From Phycisphaeraceae bacterium (GTDB taxonomy: Bacteria; Planctomycetota; Phycisphaerae; Phycisphaerales; Phycisphaeraceae), in assembly GCA_040222855.1 (NCBI GenBank), contig JAVKCD010000019.1:666912-730911 (forward strand): a stretch of 64,000 bases of DNA, read 5' to 3'. Shown here in pieces: positions 1 to 9,496 of the stretch (position 1 is its first letter; each line of letters starts with the position of its first letter). A program made the position numbers and the translations under genes. The notes beneath the pieces are model-generated. The model ran no database searches. It was not told where the DNA came from and saw nothing but the letters and a program-made list of their open reading frames with translations.

Positions 1-320
1 CCGGGAAGCAGAAGCTCCAAGATCGGCCGTCTCGAACCAAAAAACGGGGTCTGACGCCCCAAAGAGTACCGCTGACTTATGGCAGATGCAAAGGGATTGC
101 TCTGCCCTTTTTCCCGCACAGGGCGGCCTGAAGGCTTCGGTCACGGTTTTGGTGGTGCGGAGGCGGGATTTTCTGCCGCGTCGGGCGGCCTGTCGTAGTC
201 AGGCCTGGGGATGCCCAGTCGTTGTTCGGGGCTCGAGGCGACGTTCCGGCTCTGCTGGGCGCTGATCCGGAAGGGTATGGATGGTTGTAAGTTGAGGGTA
301 ATGCGATTCTTACCGCTGAG
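1..320. other. Left-edge stretch without a supported gene
   Basis: No gene with a credible start lies here. On the minus strand the reading frame of the GH127 gene continues open after its TGA stop, from 320 down to another TGA at 141-143. This gives about 59 sense codons ending in a proline/alanine-rich tail, but there is no ATG or ribosome binding site. It may be chance openness in GC-rich DNA, or a C-terminus cut off by a nonsense change. The first 120 bases hold only short G/C-tract inverted repeats with no convincing terminator. Confidence 0.4.
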
Positions 321-2090
321 TCACGCTTCGTGGCCCAGGAGTCGGATGGCGGAGTTGCCGTGGGCGGGGGATTCGCGCTCTTTGAGGGGGTAGAGAAAGA
401 TGTCGCGCTCGTCCTGATCGGGCCAGCGGAAGGTGGTGATGGGTTCGGGGGCGAGATCGGTGCGAAAAGCGACCAGAAAACCTTCGCCGGAGCTGGGGAG
501 TCCGAGGATGTGCTCCATGCGGGGAGGATCCATGAAACCGGCCGTTGGTTGGGTGTAGAGGCCGATGGGGGGTTGGTTGGGTTTGGGTTGGTGGCGGTGG
601 TTGAGGAGCCACGGTCCGGCGAAGAGGATGACTTCTTCGCCGACGGCTGCGGCGGGGTGCCAGGTTGGGGCGACGCGGGGCTGAGCGGGCCAGACGCGGT
701 AGCGATAAGGCAAGGATAGAACGCGGTCGGCGCCTATCGATACTTCACGAAACTCAATGTTTTCTGTGGTTGGCGTGGGGCTTGTGGCGTCGGTCCAGGC
801 GAGCCAGTGGGGGGTGGCGATGCGGAGGGTTGTGATCGCGGGGGCGGCGGTGAGGTCGATCCTGAGCTGCTGGTGCTCGTCGTCACGGTGGATTTCGACC
901 TGCTGGTCGCCAAAGACGAAGGTTCCGGACACGGCGTGGTGGATGTTGAGGGTGTGCTTGTCTCTCCGCGTGACCAGGTAAGCGGCGCCAGCGATGAGGC
1001 CGTAGGGGCCGAAGACCGAGCAGCACCAGGGGGCTTCTTTGCCCATCTGGGGGTAGCCGTGCTCGATCTCAACGCTGCAGAACCCGCCGTTGTAGTTCTG
1101 GTTGTAGAAGATGTTGTTTTCGAGGTTGAGGATGGCCCTGCGGAGCCAGCGATCGTTGCCGGTTTCGGCGTGCATGGCGAGGGTGAGCATGTTCCAGTCG
1201 AAGAGGGAGCAGGCTTCGTCCTGGAGGGTCCAGTTCTCATCGGGTTTGACGAGTCGCTCGGGGATCCCGCCTGTTTCCATGACCCATTGGTCGTTGAAGC
1301 GGTCGAGTTCTCGTTCGAGCTCGGCGATACCGGCCTGGTCATTGGTTTGCTGGTAGAGGGCGAGTAGGCCTCTGCGGATCATGAGGTACATGTGGGAGTG
1401 GTCGGCCTCGTTGAGTGGGGTGATGCGTTTGGCCATCTCTCGGGCGAGATCGAGATAGCGAGGGTCGGCGGTGAGGCGGTGCATGGTCATGACGCCATCG
1501 AGTGCGTGGTAGAAGCAACTGATGGTGGAGGCGTAGCCGCGGGTGATGTCTTCGCCATCGTCGGAGTCGAACCATGCGGGCGCCATGGCGAGGTAGCACT
1601 CGCCGAGGCGGTGGGCGGCTTTGGTGACAGCGTCGTCTTTGAAGGTGAGGGCGTACTGGGCCAGAGCTTTGATGGTCCAGCCGTTTCCGTAGGCTTTTTC
1701 GGGGTTGAGGGGCTCATCGGACCAGGCGAGGGAGCCGAAGCTGCCGTCATCGTTCTGGAGCTGGATGAGGTCGCGGACGAGGTCGGCGAGGATTATTGGG
1801 GGTTGTGCGCATGCGGCGTGGGTGTGTGTTTCGGCGAGGGTCCAGCGGCCGACGATGTCGCCGTGGAATCTGGGGAAGTTGGACCAGTTTCCTTTTTGTG
1901 CGGAGACCTGGGTGAGGAGGTATTGAGTGGAGTAGGGGAGCTGGTTTTCGATGCGGTCGATGGAGCGTTTGAGACGGTAACCCAGTTCGCCGGAGAGTTT
2001 ATAGCGGGTGGGGCAGTTGTCGGGGAGTCCGAGGGTGTTGCTGGTGAACCATGGGGTTGACTGATTGATGAGATCGCGGATGTCGTGCAT
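321..2090 (-). CDS. GH127-type glycoside hydrolase (beta-L-arabinofuranosidase-like)
   Basis: This 589-aa cytoplasmic protein has the (alpha/alpha)6-barrel look of the DUF1680/GH127 family, whose founding members remove beta-L-arabinofuranose. The family's zinc-thiolate site is visible: a Glu-x-Cys pair (E292, C294 in DEACSLFDW) and a Cys-Cys pair (C356, C357 in APWCCSVFGP). In characterised members these hold the metal, and one Cys is the nucleophile. I chose the ATG at 2088-2090 because a GAGG ribosome binding site precedes it; a longer reading from a TTG at 2162 lacks one. There is no signal peptide. It stands alone, divergent from an exported SGNH hydrolase, and its substrate could be another sugar, since GH127 relatives vary. 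Family assignment is firm; specificity is unknown. Confidence 0.82.
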   Translation of the reverse strand: MHDIRDLINQSTPWFTSNTLGLPDNCPTRYKLSGELGYRLKRSIDRIENQLPYSTQYLLTQVSAQKGNWSNFPRFHGDIVGRWTLAETHTHAACAQPPIILADLVRDLIQLQNDDGSFGSLAWSDEPLNPEKAYGNGWTIKALAQYALTFKDDAVTKAAHRLGECYLAMAPAWFDSDDGEDITRGYASTISCFYHALDGVMTMHRLTADPRYLDLAREMAKRITPLNEADHSHMYLMIRRGLLALYQQTNDQAGIAELERELDRFNDQWVMETGGIPERLVKPDENWTLQDEACSLFDWNMLTLAMHAETGNDRWLRRAILNLENNIFYNQNYNGGFCSVEIEHGYPQMGKEAPWCCSVFGPYGLIAGAAYLVTRRDKHTLNIHHAVSGTFVFGDQQVEIHRDDEHQQLRIDLTAAPAITTLRIATPHWLAWTDATSPTPTTENIEFREVSIGADRVLSLPYRYRVWPAQPRVAPTWHPAAAVGEEVILFAGPWLLNHRHQPKPNQPPIGLYTQPTAGFMDPPRMEHILGLPSSGEGFLVAFRTDLAPEPITTFRWPDQDERDIFLYPLKERESPAHGNSAIRLLGHEA

Positions 2091-2752
2091 GGGTGCCTCG
2101 TATAGCGTATTTCGCGCTGCGGAACGAGGGGGAACGTGATTGAAAGTCGGTGAAGTCGTCAATCAAACGTGGTTGGATGGGGGTGAAGTGCGTTGCTTTG
2201 TGCGCGCGATGCTGGTCATCGAGGGGGTCGTGACAGGTTTGTGCGCACGACGCGTTACTTGATGCTGAGATGAGACTGGGTTGAGTCGTGAGCGGTTTGA
2301 GACGGGTTGGGGTTGAGCGCTTGGTCTGTCCTGAGAGGGTCTTGAGGGAGCGTTTTTATTTTTGGCGGTCGGCACCCGTTGCCCTTCGAGGCAGAGCGTG
2401 ACGCCTGGTTCCACGATGAGCCTGGGCATCTCCTCGAGACAGGAGTCGGCCTGGGTGGGTCGGGTTTTTCGGGATGGTGGGTGTGGCGATTGAGGAACGA
2501 TCGAACGTCTATCCAGCCAGGCAGTATCCGTTCAGGCATCATGCGGCGTGGATACACCAATGCCAAGCGAAACATGGTGTGGCACAGGCAGCACAAAGCT
2601 TTTACGTTACACGGATGGAGGCAGATTCGAGCCCGAGGTTGCCTGATCCGGTGACCACGTTGGTGCCTAAGTGAGTTCAGAGGTTTAATGGAGGCATCTC
2701 AATAGCGCCCGGCCTCCGGCACAGACGTTGGACTTAATGATTGGAGTTTCTT
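2091..2752. promoter_or_regulatory. Divergent intergenic region between GH127 and SGNH genes
   Basis: This 660-base stretch separates two divergently transcribed genes and should hold both promoters. No convincing gene is seen on either strand. Two direct copies of TTTGTGCGC start at 2197 and 2238, 41 bases apart, and the second sits in the palindrome GTGCGCAC. They are possible half-sites for a regulator, but nothing identifies it. The ribosome binding site of the plus-strand gene (GGAG, 2743-2746) lies at the right end. Confidence 0.35.
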
Positions 2753-4141
2753 GTGAACCTGTTTTCTGTCGTAATTGCGGCGTTACTCTTGTTGTCTTCC
2801 GGTCTTTTTGCTTCAGCTCAAGAGTCTGCGCGCCGTTCGTCCGAGCCTTCGAGGTGGCAAGTCGAGATTGACCGATTCAAGGCCGAGGATGCGAAGCAGG
2901 GCTCGCCTGAAGGTGCCATCCTGTTTTTGGGCAGCTCAACCATTAAGGGTTGGGAGACAGAGCGTCTTTTCCCAGATGAGATCACCATCAACCGTGGTTT
3001 TGGTGGGTCAACGATTCCGGATGTATTGGAGCACTTTGATGGTCTTGTCTTGCCCCACCGGCCGAGGTTGATTGTCTTCTACAGCGGGGACAACGACGTG
3101 GCTGAAGGGCAACTGCCGATTGATGTTGCTCAGAACTATCGTTTGTTTGTGCAGAGGGTGCATGAAGTGCTTCCTGACGCCTACGTTGTTCTGCTTCCCA
3201 TCAAGCCAAGTGTCAGCCGTTGGGACAGTTGGCCGGAGATGGCCAGGGCCAACGCTCTGATGGCCGAGGTCTGTGCCGATGATGAACGGCTTGTCTATCT
3301 TGATATCACGCAGACCGTGCTTGATGAACAGGGGCGTCCTGATCCAGATGCATTTCGCGATGGCCTGCACCTGACCGATGCGCTCTATGAGGTGTGGACG
3401 GATCGTGTCAAAGGCGCGATCGCTGTGATTGATGGGATCAGTTCACAATCAGATCGATCGGCCGCGACAGCCAAACGAGACATGCACGCGGTGCCAACAG
3501 GGACTGCGGTTGAGATAGATGGCAAGCTCGATGAGCCGGTCTGGCAGGAAGCGCCGGTGTATCGGCTGGACCTTGGTCACGACCAGGCTGATCGGCCGGG
3601 CAGCGTTCAGGAAGGCGGCGAGGTTCGCCTGGCTTATGACGATGACTATCTCTATGTCGGTGTGTTTTTAACCGACAGCGATATCGTTCAGGAGAGCGAT
3701 GAAGATCAGCAGATGCACTTCAAAACCGGTGATGTGGTCGAGGTCTTCCTCAAGCCTGACTCGGCAACGTGGTATTGGGAGCTGTATGCGACGCCTAATG
3801 GTCGACGATCCGCTTTTTTCTTCCCGGGGTCAGGTCGTCTCCCTTTGCCTAGTGCGTATACCTATCAGTCGAATCTGCGTGTCGGCGCCCAGATCACGGG
3901 GACGCTCAACGCCTGGCGTGATCACGACAACAACTGGACCGCCGAGTTCGCCATCCCGCGAGAGGAGCTCGCGGCTCAGGGTGTCCCGCTTGCGCCGGGT
4001 CAGTCCTGGCGAATGCTGATTGGTCGCTACAACTACAGTCGATACCTGGATCATCCGGAGCTCTCGATGTACCCCCGATTATTACAGACACGGTTTCATA
4101 GCCATGGGGAGTATGCACCGCTCAGGTTACTGCCGAGATAG
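2753..4141 (+). CDS. Exported SGNH/GDSL hydrolase with C-terminal CBM9-like domain
   Basis: The start is taken as GTG at 2753, which has GGAG six bases upstream; an in-frame TTG at 2741 would sit on top of that site. Residues 1-23 form a signal peptide ending in ASA. An SGNH esterase domain of about 200 residues follows, with FLGSST (nucleophile Ser62), a GFGGST block, SGDND and DGLHLT supplying the catalytic Asp/His. From about residue 245 a second domain starting near EIDGKLDEPVWQEA and reading DDDYLYVGV matches the CBM9-like beta-sandwich found at the ends of secreted carbohydrate-active proteins. It probably deacylates an extracellular polysaccharide or glycoside, removing acetyl groups for example. 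The exact substrate cannot be read from the sequence. Confidence 0.85.
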   Translation: MNLFSVVIAALLLLSSGLFASAQESARRSSEPSRWQVEIDRFKAEDAKQGSPEGAILFLGSSTIKGWETERLFPDEITINRGFGGSTIPDVLEHFDGLVLPHRPRLIVFYSGDNDVAEGQLPIDVAQNYRLFVQRVHEVLPDAYVVLLPIKPSVSRWDSWPEMARANALMAEVCADDERLVYLDITQTVLDEQGRPDPDAFRDGLHLTDALYEVWTDRVKGAIAVIDGISSQSDRSAATAKRDMHAVPTGTAVEIDGKLDEPVWQEAPVYRLDLGHDQADRPGSVQEGGEVRLAYDDDYLYVGVFLTDSDIVQESDEDQQMHFKTGDVVEVFLKPDSATWYWELYATPNGRRSAFFFPGSGRLPLPSAYTYQSNLRVGAQITGTLNAWRDHDNNWTAEFAIPREELAAQGVPLAPGQSWRMLIGRYNYSRYLDHPELSMYPRLLQTRFHSHGEYAPLRLLPR

Positions 4142-4237
4142 AGGAGCCCTTTCGTGCGATCTGGTTGTGTTTAGACACCGTTCTGCATAACGAATCTGTG
4201 TGGGCTGAGGGGCTGGTCGCGCAGGACAGGTCTTGAT

Positions 4238-5149
4238 CTAGGAGTTGATAACGGCTCTTGGGTTGGTATTCATCATGCACTCGATCGCATCGTCGGAAAG
4301 CCCGACATGCTGTCGCAAGATTTCGATTGCGCCCCGCATGGGCATCGCCGAACCCGCGAGCTGTCCGGTGCCAGGCAGCCGAACGGTCAGGTCATCCTTT
4401 ACGTCGAGTTGCAGTCGCCCCAGGCTGTAGCGGCCCGGTCCCATTCCGGCCGGGGCGCTTGCGTCACTCACGATAAAACACTGCTTGTGACCCGCTGCGG
4501 CGATGTAGTTTTTTAGTGCGAACGCTGGGACATGAATCCCGTCTGCAATGAACCCAATGAGCAGATGATCCGCCCGCGCGAGCAAACGCTGAATCACATT
4601 GTCGTGCCTGGGCAGCTCAACCGGGCATCCATTGCCGAGATGTGTCACCATCGATAGGCCGCCATCGATCGCGCGGTCGAGTGTCTGACCATCCGCATTT
4701 GTGTGGCCTGCTGACACCACGACCCGCCGATCGGACAGCCATCGGGTCACGGCCGCGCCCGCATCCTGCTCAGGCGCGAGCGTGAAGATCCGCAGCAGCC
4801 CGCCCGCCGCATCGAATAGAGCTGATGCATCCTCAAGGCTGGCTTCTCGCACTGCATCCAGCGGATGAGCCCCTCGATACCCATCCTTCGGGCTGATGAA
4901 GGGTCCCTCGATGTGTAGGCCGGTGATGACCGAGGCGATCAGTTCGTCTTGCTCGCGGAGCTCGACGATCCGAGCCAGCTTACACACCATCGACGACAGG
5001 TCGTCCGTGATGATCGTCGCGAGCATGGCGTCGATGCCGTCTTGGTGCATCAACTCGCAAGCTCGGCGGAGGTCTTTGGCCGATAGCTCATCGGCGTTGA
5101 AGTCGATGCCGGCGTAGCCGTTGACCTGTAGATCGATCAGGCGATTCAT
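4238..5149 (-). CDS. nagA: N-acetylglucosamine-6-phosphate deacetylase
   Basis: NagA hydrolyses GlcNAc-6-phosphate to glucosamine-6-phosphate and acetate in the cytoplasm. All key residues of the amidohydrolase fold are present: E81 in HIEGPF (metal ligand), H149 in SAGHTNA, H170 in VTHLGN, H206 in ADGIHVP and the catalytic D229 in VSDASAPAG. At 303 aa it is shorter than the usual 370-390 aa. It begins almost directly with the barrel ([12 protein letters not shown]) and so lacks most of the N-terminal part of the small beta-sandwich domain. Its ATG overlaps the nagB stop by four bases (5146-5149), so translation is probably coupled. It is the last gene of the minus-strand amino-sugar operon. 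Confidence 0.93.
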   Translation of the reverse strand: MNRLIDLQVNGYAGIDFNADELSAKDLRRACELMHQDGIDAMLATIITDDLSSMVCKLARIVELREQDELIASVITGLHIEGPFISPKDGYRGAHPLDAVREASLEDASALFDAAGGLLRIFTLAPEQDAGAAVTRWLSDRRVVVSAGHTNADGQTLDRAIDGGLSMVTHLGNGCPVELPRHDNVIQRLLARADHLLIGFIADGIHVPAFALKNYIAAAGHKQCFIVSDASAPAGMGPGRYSLGRLQLDVKDDLTVRLPGTGQLAGSAMPMRGAIEILRQHVGLSDDAIECMMNTNPRAVINS

Positions 5150-5901
5150 CGCACGCTCGATCCCGAAAGCCTCGAAGCAGCAGGCGTATCAAGATACAGC
5201 CAGCAACTCGGATGCCGCTGCAGGATCGAAGCCGGAATCTCGGCTGTCACGGGCCCTTCCAGAGATCCCTTTACCGCTTCTGCCTTGCGCTCATCCGGCA
5301 CCGAGCAGATGATGTGACGGCTGCGCATGATCTCGGGCACGCTCATTGTGATCGCGTGCGTCGGGACATCTTCGAGCGTCCCGAACCATCCCTCGCCCAG
5401 TTGCTGACGACGACAGGCCTCGTCGAGTTCTACGGCCATGAACGCAGCTGTGGACTCAAAATCGGCCGGGGGGTCGTTGAATGCCAGGTGCGCGTTTTCG
5501 CCGATGCCGACAAAGGCCACATCGATGGTGTGCTCCGCGATGATTCGGTTTAGCCGGTGGGTTTCAGCCGAGGCCTTGGCATTCCCATCGATCGCGTGGA
5601 ACGCCCGAACCGGCATGGGCAGCTGTCTCAGAAAGCGATCCCAGAGGTAGAGCCGGAAGGACGCCGGGTGTGTGATCGGCAACCCAAGGTATTCGTCCAG
5701 GTGAAACACTGTCACGCGCGACCAGTCCAGGTCTTTAGCCCCCACGAGGGCTTCGAGGGTCGCGAACTGGCTGGCGCCCGTTGCGACGATGATGCTGGCC
5801 TCGCCGCGCTCGGTCAGGGCTGCACGGACGAGAGAAGCACCCTGCGTCGCCGCTTCGCGGCCGAGTGTCGCTTTGTCTTCACGGATCAGGACCTCCATCA
5901 T
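5146..5901 (-). CDS. nagB: Glucosamine-6-phosphate deaminase
   Basis: NagB converts glucosamine-6-phosphate to fructose-6-phosphate and ammonia, feeding amino sugars into glycolysis. The 251-aa protein has the NagB/6-phosphogluconolactonase fold with FHLDEYLG (D69, the proton-shuttling Asp) and [14 protein letters not shown] (H138). Where E. coli NagB has Asp141, this protein has Asn136, and Glu148 is Asp143; Asn at the first position also occurs in other NagB homologues, so activity is still likely. The start overlaps the stop of the upstream symporter gene by four bases (ATGA, 5898-5901), and its own end overlaps nagA. No allosteric GlcNAc6P site can be judged from sequence alone. Confidence 0.9.
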   Translation of the reverse strand: MMEVLIREDKATLGREAATQGASLVRAALTERGEASIIVATGASQFATLEALVGAKDLDWSRVTVFHLDEYLGLPITHPASFRLYLWDRFLRQLPMPVRAFHAIDGNAKASAETHRLNRIIAEHTIDVAFVGIGENAHLAFNDPPADFESTAAFMAVELDEACRRQQLGEGWFGTLEDVPTHAITMSVPEIMRSRHIICSVPDERKAEAVKGSLEGPVTAEIPASILQRHPSCWLYLDTPAASRLSGSSVR

Positions 5902-7979
5902 GGCACCTTCTTCTCGGATTGATCGGCTTCGTTCATGTCGGCCCTGGCCTGTCCCAGGTGCACGGTCACGGTTCCGTCGTCGTCGGCATCGCGTTCGATC
6001 GAAGCCAGTAGCCGGAACATCTTGCGCCAGTCAAGAATCCCGCCAATGATGAACCAGACCGTGCAGATCCCGCCGACCGTGCCGATGAACACGAGCTGGA
6101 ACCACCACCAGTTGACCCAGCTCTGGTCCTCCCACGGCGACCAGAGGTTCCACACCGTGAAGACAACGAACGTGATGAAGAAGAAGAGCACATAGGCCAG
6201 CTTCATGCAGTAGATCACTTTGTCGCCGAGGGTGAACTCCGGGGTGAAACCTAAGGCTCGCCAGCCACGGGCCGGTGGGGCGATGTGATCGACCCCTTCC
6301 GCCGCCTTCGCCTGGTGTTCGCCCCGGTGCAGTAGTTTGTCCATGTCCAACTCGGGGTCTTCCGACATCAGCGACCCGACGATATAAGCGCCTACCGCCG
6401 CGACCGACGCCACGAACGCCATCTGGATGCCGTTGAGCCAGAACGCATCGGGCAGGTTCTGGACCCAGGCGGTGTCCGTGAACGTGCTCTTGAGATAGGG
6501 CACACCCTCAGGCCAGAACAAGTTCACCGTCAGTGCGCCTGTTACGGCCAGACCGCAGCCCACAAACATCGCGGCCCAGGCCCCCGTGACGGTGCCCCTT
6601 GCCCAGTAGAGCCCGCCGATGAGCACGGCCCCAGCTCCCCCGGTGAAGATGGCACCGGTCACTGCAAAATACATCGCGATGTATTCACGCAGTGGAAACA
6701 CCATGCTGAAGCACCAGGCGAACACGGCGATCCCGAAAATGCTCCAGCGAAGAAGCCTCAGGTGGTGCTTGGGATCGAGCCGGGCGTTGCGGCCCTTCCG
6801 CAGCTGGTGGTAGGGCAGGTAGACATCCTGGACGAAGATGGATCCCCATGAGTGCATGTAGGTCGAGTCCGTGCTCAGCGCGGCCATGAGCATCACCGCC
6901 GCGAGCATCCCCATCATTCCAACCGGCAGCACCTCGGCCAGGGCCACTGTCGTGGTCATCTGCTTGGCGATCTGCGGGTCGCCGATGGCATCGAGCGTCG
7001 CTTGGGCTGAAGCAGCGGCCTCTTCGTAAGCCGGTGCGTGCATCAGGACATACGCACACACCGCTGCGAGCGGGATCAGCATGAACGTCACGCCTGCTCG
7101 GAACTGGCCGAGGATGCCGGCCATCTTCGCCTCGTGAGGTGACCGCGCGGAGCTGTTGTAGCCCTGGCTCCCCTGCCAGACCATGAACGTGTAGATGTAC
7201 AGATAGCCTTGGATAAAGAAGAACCACGGGTTGAAGTCGGGCAGCTCGCCCTGATCAAACGGATTGATCTTGCTCTCGCCCTTGGGCGCCTGTGAGAGCG
7301 TCTCGATGATCACCGACCAAGGGAAGAGATAGAGCATCACCCCGAGCAGGATGAGAAAGACGATGTTGCTGGCCTGAGCCTGGATGAAATCGCTCGCCAT
7401 CACGGCGATTTGCCCGCCATTGAGGGTGACCAGCAGCGCCATCCCGAGCACGACGCCCATCACCAGACCAAGCGTGAGATTCAGCTCCAGCCCGATGCCC
7501 GGCACCTCGACGATGTATTTGGGCAGACCCAGAAAATAGATCAGGAACCGACCGGTGACCGCAGGGAAGATGCCGTAGTTCAACACGCCGGCGATCCAGG
7601 CCAGCGTGCCGGCGAACACTCGGAACCGCCGGGAATAACGGCGTTCGAGAAACTGAGCCAGCGTCAGCGCCCGTGTTTCGCGGTAGCGGTAGATCACCCA
7701 GCCCGACAGTGCCAGGATCAGCCCGAGCGGGGCCAGCATCGATCCCCAGTGAAGCCCGGCGAAGCCCGCCTGGTAGTACTGCTCCCACATCGCGACGATC
7801 GAGATCGCCCCCAGTCCCGCGATGCCGCCGGCGAGCGTGAGCATGTAACGCCCGGCGCAACGATTGGCCGACAGAAAATCCGCCACGCTGTGGGTGTACC
7901 GGCGTGTGTACAACGCCGCTCCCAGGACCAGCGCCATCAGGCCAAAGATGATCAGCAGATCGATGACATGCAGATTCAA
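5898..7979 (-). CDS. Sodium:solute symporter (SSS family), probable amino-sugar importer
   Basis: A 693-aa integral membrane protein with about 13-14 hydrophobic helices. It starts with [15 protein letters not shown] and carries the SSS-type opening [15 protein letters not shown] and [20 protein letters not shown] hydrophilic stretch near residues 555-600 ([17 protein letters not shown]) precedes the last two helices and a charged cytoplasmic tail. SSS proteins couple Na+ to uptake of sugars, amino acids or other solutes. Lying between nagB and a GH20-like gene, with four-base overlaps on both sides (5898-5901 and 7976-7979), it most likely imports GlcNAc or a short chito-oligosaccharide. That substrate is inferred from context. 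Confidence 0.85.
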   Translation of the reverse strand: MNLHVIDLLIIFGLMALVLGAALYTRRYTHSVADFLSANRCAGRYMLTLAGGIAGLGAISIVAMWEQYYQAGFAGLHWGSMLAPLGLILALSGWVIYRYRETRALTLAQFLERRYSRRFRVFAGTLAWIAGVLNYGIFPAVTGRFLIYFLGLPKYIVEVPGIGLELNLTLGLVMGVVLGMALLVTLNGGQIAVMASDFIQAQASNIVFLILLGVMLYLFPWSVIIETLSQAPKGESKINPFDQGELPDFNPWFFFIQGYLYIYTFMVWQGSQGYNSSARSPHEAKMAGILGQFRAGVTFMLIPLAAVCAYVLMHAPAYEEAAASAQATLDAIGDPQIAKQMTTTVALAEVLPVGMMGMLAAVMLMAALSTDSTYMHSWGSIFVQDVYLPYHQLRKGRNARLDPKHHLRLLRWSIFGIAVFAWCFSMVFPLREYIAMYFAVTGAIFTGGAGAVLIGGLYWARGTVTGAWAAMFVGCGLAVTGALTVNLFWPEGVPYLKSTFTDTAWVQNLPDAFWLNGIQMAFVASVAAVGAYIVGSLMSEDPELDMDKLLHRGEHQAKAAEGVDHIAPPARGWRALGFTPEFTLGDKVIYCMKLAYVLFFFITFVVFTVWNLWSPWEDQSWVNWWWFQLVFIGTVGGICTVWFIIGGILDWRKMFRLLASIERDADDDGTVTVHLGQARADMNEADQSEKKVP

Positions 7980-9409
7980 GTCGAGCCCCTAGACTTCGCC
8001 GCCAGTGCGTCACGAAGTTGTCTTGTGCCGTGGTCAAACGCGATCAACAGGTGGTCATCGCGATCAAAAGGAAACACCGGCTGCCACTTGCGAGGATCGT
8101 CCGCGAAGCGGTCTTCGTCCCAGCACGCCGATAGCCGCAGGCCAAGCGACTCGCTGACGGTCAGCAGGTCTGCATCGATAGTCACCTTCTGCATCGACGC
8201 GGCTCGCTCCCATGCATGCGCGTGTAGTTCGGTCATCAACAGCACCGCCCGACAGGAGCCATCCTCTACTTTGGTATCCGGCCGATGACGCAGCAGGGCG
8301 TCGTAGATCGCCTTCGCCTCTCGAGCCTGCTTCGCCAGATTGATGCCGTCTAGCCGCTTATCCAGCTCCAGACGTAGGGCAGCAACCCATGGGTTGCGCA
8401 TCGGCATGACCCGGTGCAGCTCACCGAGTGCGTCGATCCAACCGCTTGAAACTTCTGAATTGAGCCGCCGCTCAAAAAAGCGCCGGAGCGAATCGGCCAG
8501 CGTGATGTCGGGCCCCCTGGTCATTAGTTCCGCCGCGTAGGCCGCTGAAGGCCACAAGGACTCGGGCAGGAACCGCTGCGAAGTCCAGATTGTCGTGATG
8601 ATGCCCTTGGTCTGATGCGTCTGCGCGTGCCGCGCTGTATCTCGGAGGTTCCTCAGCGCGAAGCTCTCTCCCGGTGCCAGCGGCTGGTCGTAGGAGATCA
8701 TCGCTGGGCAGTTCACCACGTCAAAGCCGTATCCCTGCAGCTTTGGCGTCGTCTCCGGAGGCACCACTGCGGTGTACTGCCAGTTGGCCACCAGTATGTC
8801 TTTCGGGATCGCCTCTGCGATCTTCGGGTCCTTGAGCAGGTGGTCCCCCCACATCATCATCCGCTTGCCGTGCTTAGCCAGACGGCCGTGTACGAATCGG
8901 ATGTAATCAATAAACAGTTCGCTGGCCGTCGATGAGGTCAGAGCCGCCTGGGTCATAGGATGCGTCCCGAAGTTCACCTCGTCCAGACCCGCGTGGACCA
9001 GCTCGCTGTCGAACAGCTCGCAGACCTCATCGATCAGGCCGCCCACGACCTCGCGTGACTTGGGATGCACTGGGCAGAGCGAGGTGAACACCTCGTTGTT
9101 CTCAGACAGCTCGGCCAGGTCGGCCCGCGCTCGGGTGATGTATCGCGTGTGGCCCAGCGTTTCCAGTTCCGGGATGACCGTGATTCCGCGGTGCTTTGCA
9201 TGCGCCAGCAGGTCTCGCAGTTCATCTTTGGTGTAGGCGTTTGGAGACGCTGCCTCAGGCAGAGAATCAAATCTCAGCGAACACCCCTGGTCGTCGGTGA
9301 AATGCCAGAGCAGGGTGTCGCAGCCCATGTCTGCCATGAAGTCGATGAAGTGCAGGTAGTAGCTGCGAGACTCCAGCAGCCGCGCGCTATCGAGCATGAA
9401 GCCGATCAT
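7976..9409 (-). CDS. GH20-like beta-N-acetylhexosaminidase, cytoplasmic
   Basis: This 477-aa protein has a GH20-type TIM barrel that starts almost at residue 1 (GFMLDSAR) and includes LLWHFTDDQG, VIPELETLGHT and the catalytic-pair motif HAGLDE (D143-E144). In GH20 the Asp orients the 2-acetamido group and the Glu is the acid/base. Standard enzymes read HxGGDE, so the GLDE version is divergent. The N-terminal GH20b domain is missing, and a helical C-terminal region of about 180 residues is added. No signal peptide is seen. The gene overlaps the symporter start by four bases. It probably splits an imported oligosaccharide terminating in GlcNAc or GalNAc, though a related exo-glycosidase activity is possible. 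Confidence 0.75.
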   Translation of the reverse strand: MIGFMLDSARLLESRSYYLHFIDFMADMGCDTLLWHFTDDQGCSLRFDSLPEAASPNAYTKDELRDLLAHAKHRGITVIPELETLGHTRYITRARADLAELSENNEVFTSLCPVHPKSREVVGGLIDEVCELFDSELVHAGLDEVNFGTHPMTQAALTSSTASELFIDYIRFVHGRLAKHGKRMMMWGDHLLKDPKIAEAIPKDILVANWQYTAVVPPETTPKLQGYGFDVVNCPAMISYDQPLAPGESFALRNLRDTARHAQTHQTKGIITTIWTSQRFLPESLWPSAAYAAELMTRGPDITLADSLRRFFERRLNSEVSSGWIDALGELHRVMPMRNPWVAALRLELDKRLDGINLAKQAREAKAIYDALLRHRPDTKVEDGSCRAVLLMTELHAHAWERAASMQKVTIDADLLTVSESLGLRLSACWDEDRFADDPRKWQPVFPFDRDDHLLIAFDHGTRQLRDALAAKSRGST

Positions 9410-9496
9410 AGAAACTCACTTACGCGGCGGCGCTTGGCATAGACCGGGCCAATCGCTCATCTTCAAATCAATCCAACGACGTCCGGAAGTTGTGTT

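Noticed and set aside
2163-2740. Short open frames in the GH127-SGNH gap
   Set aside because: None has a credible start, ribosome site or protein-like composition, and they overlap one another on both strands.
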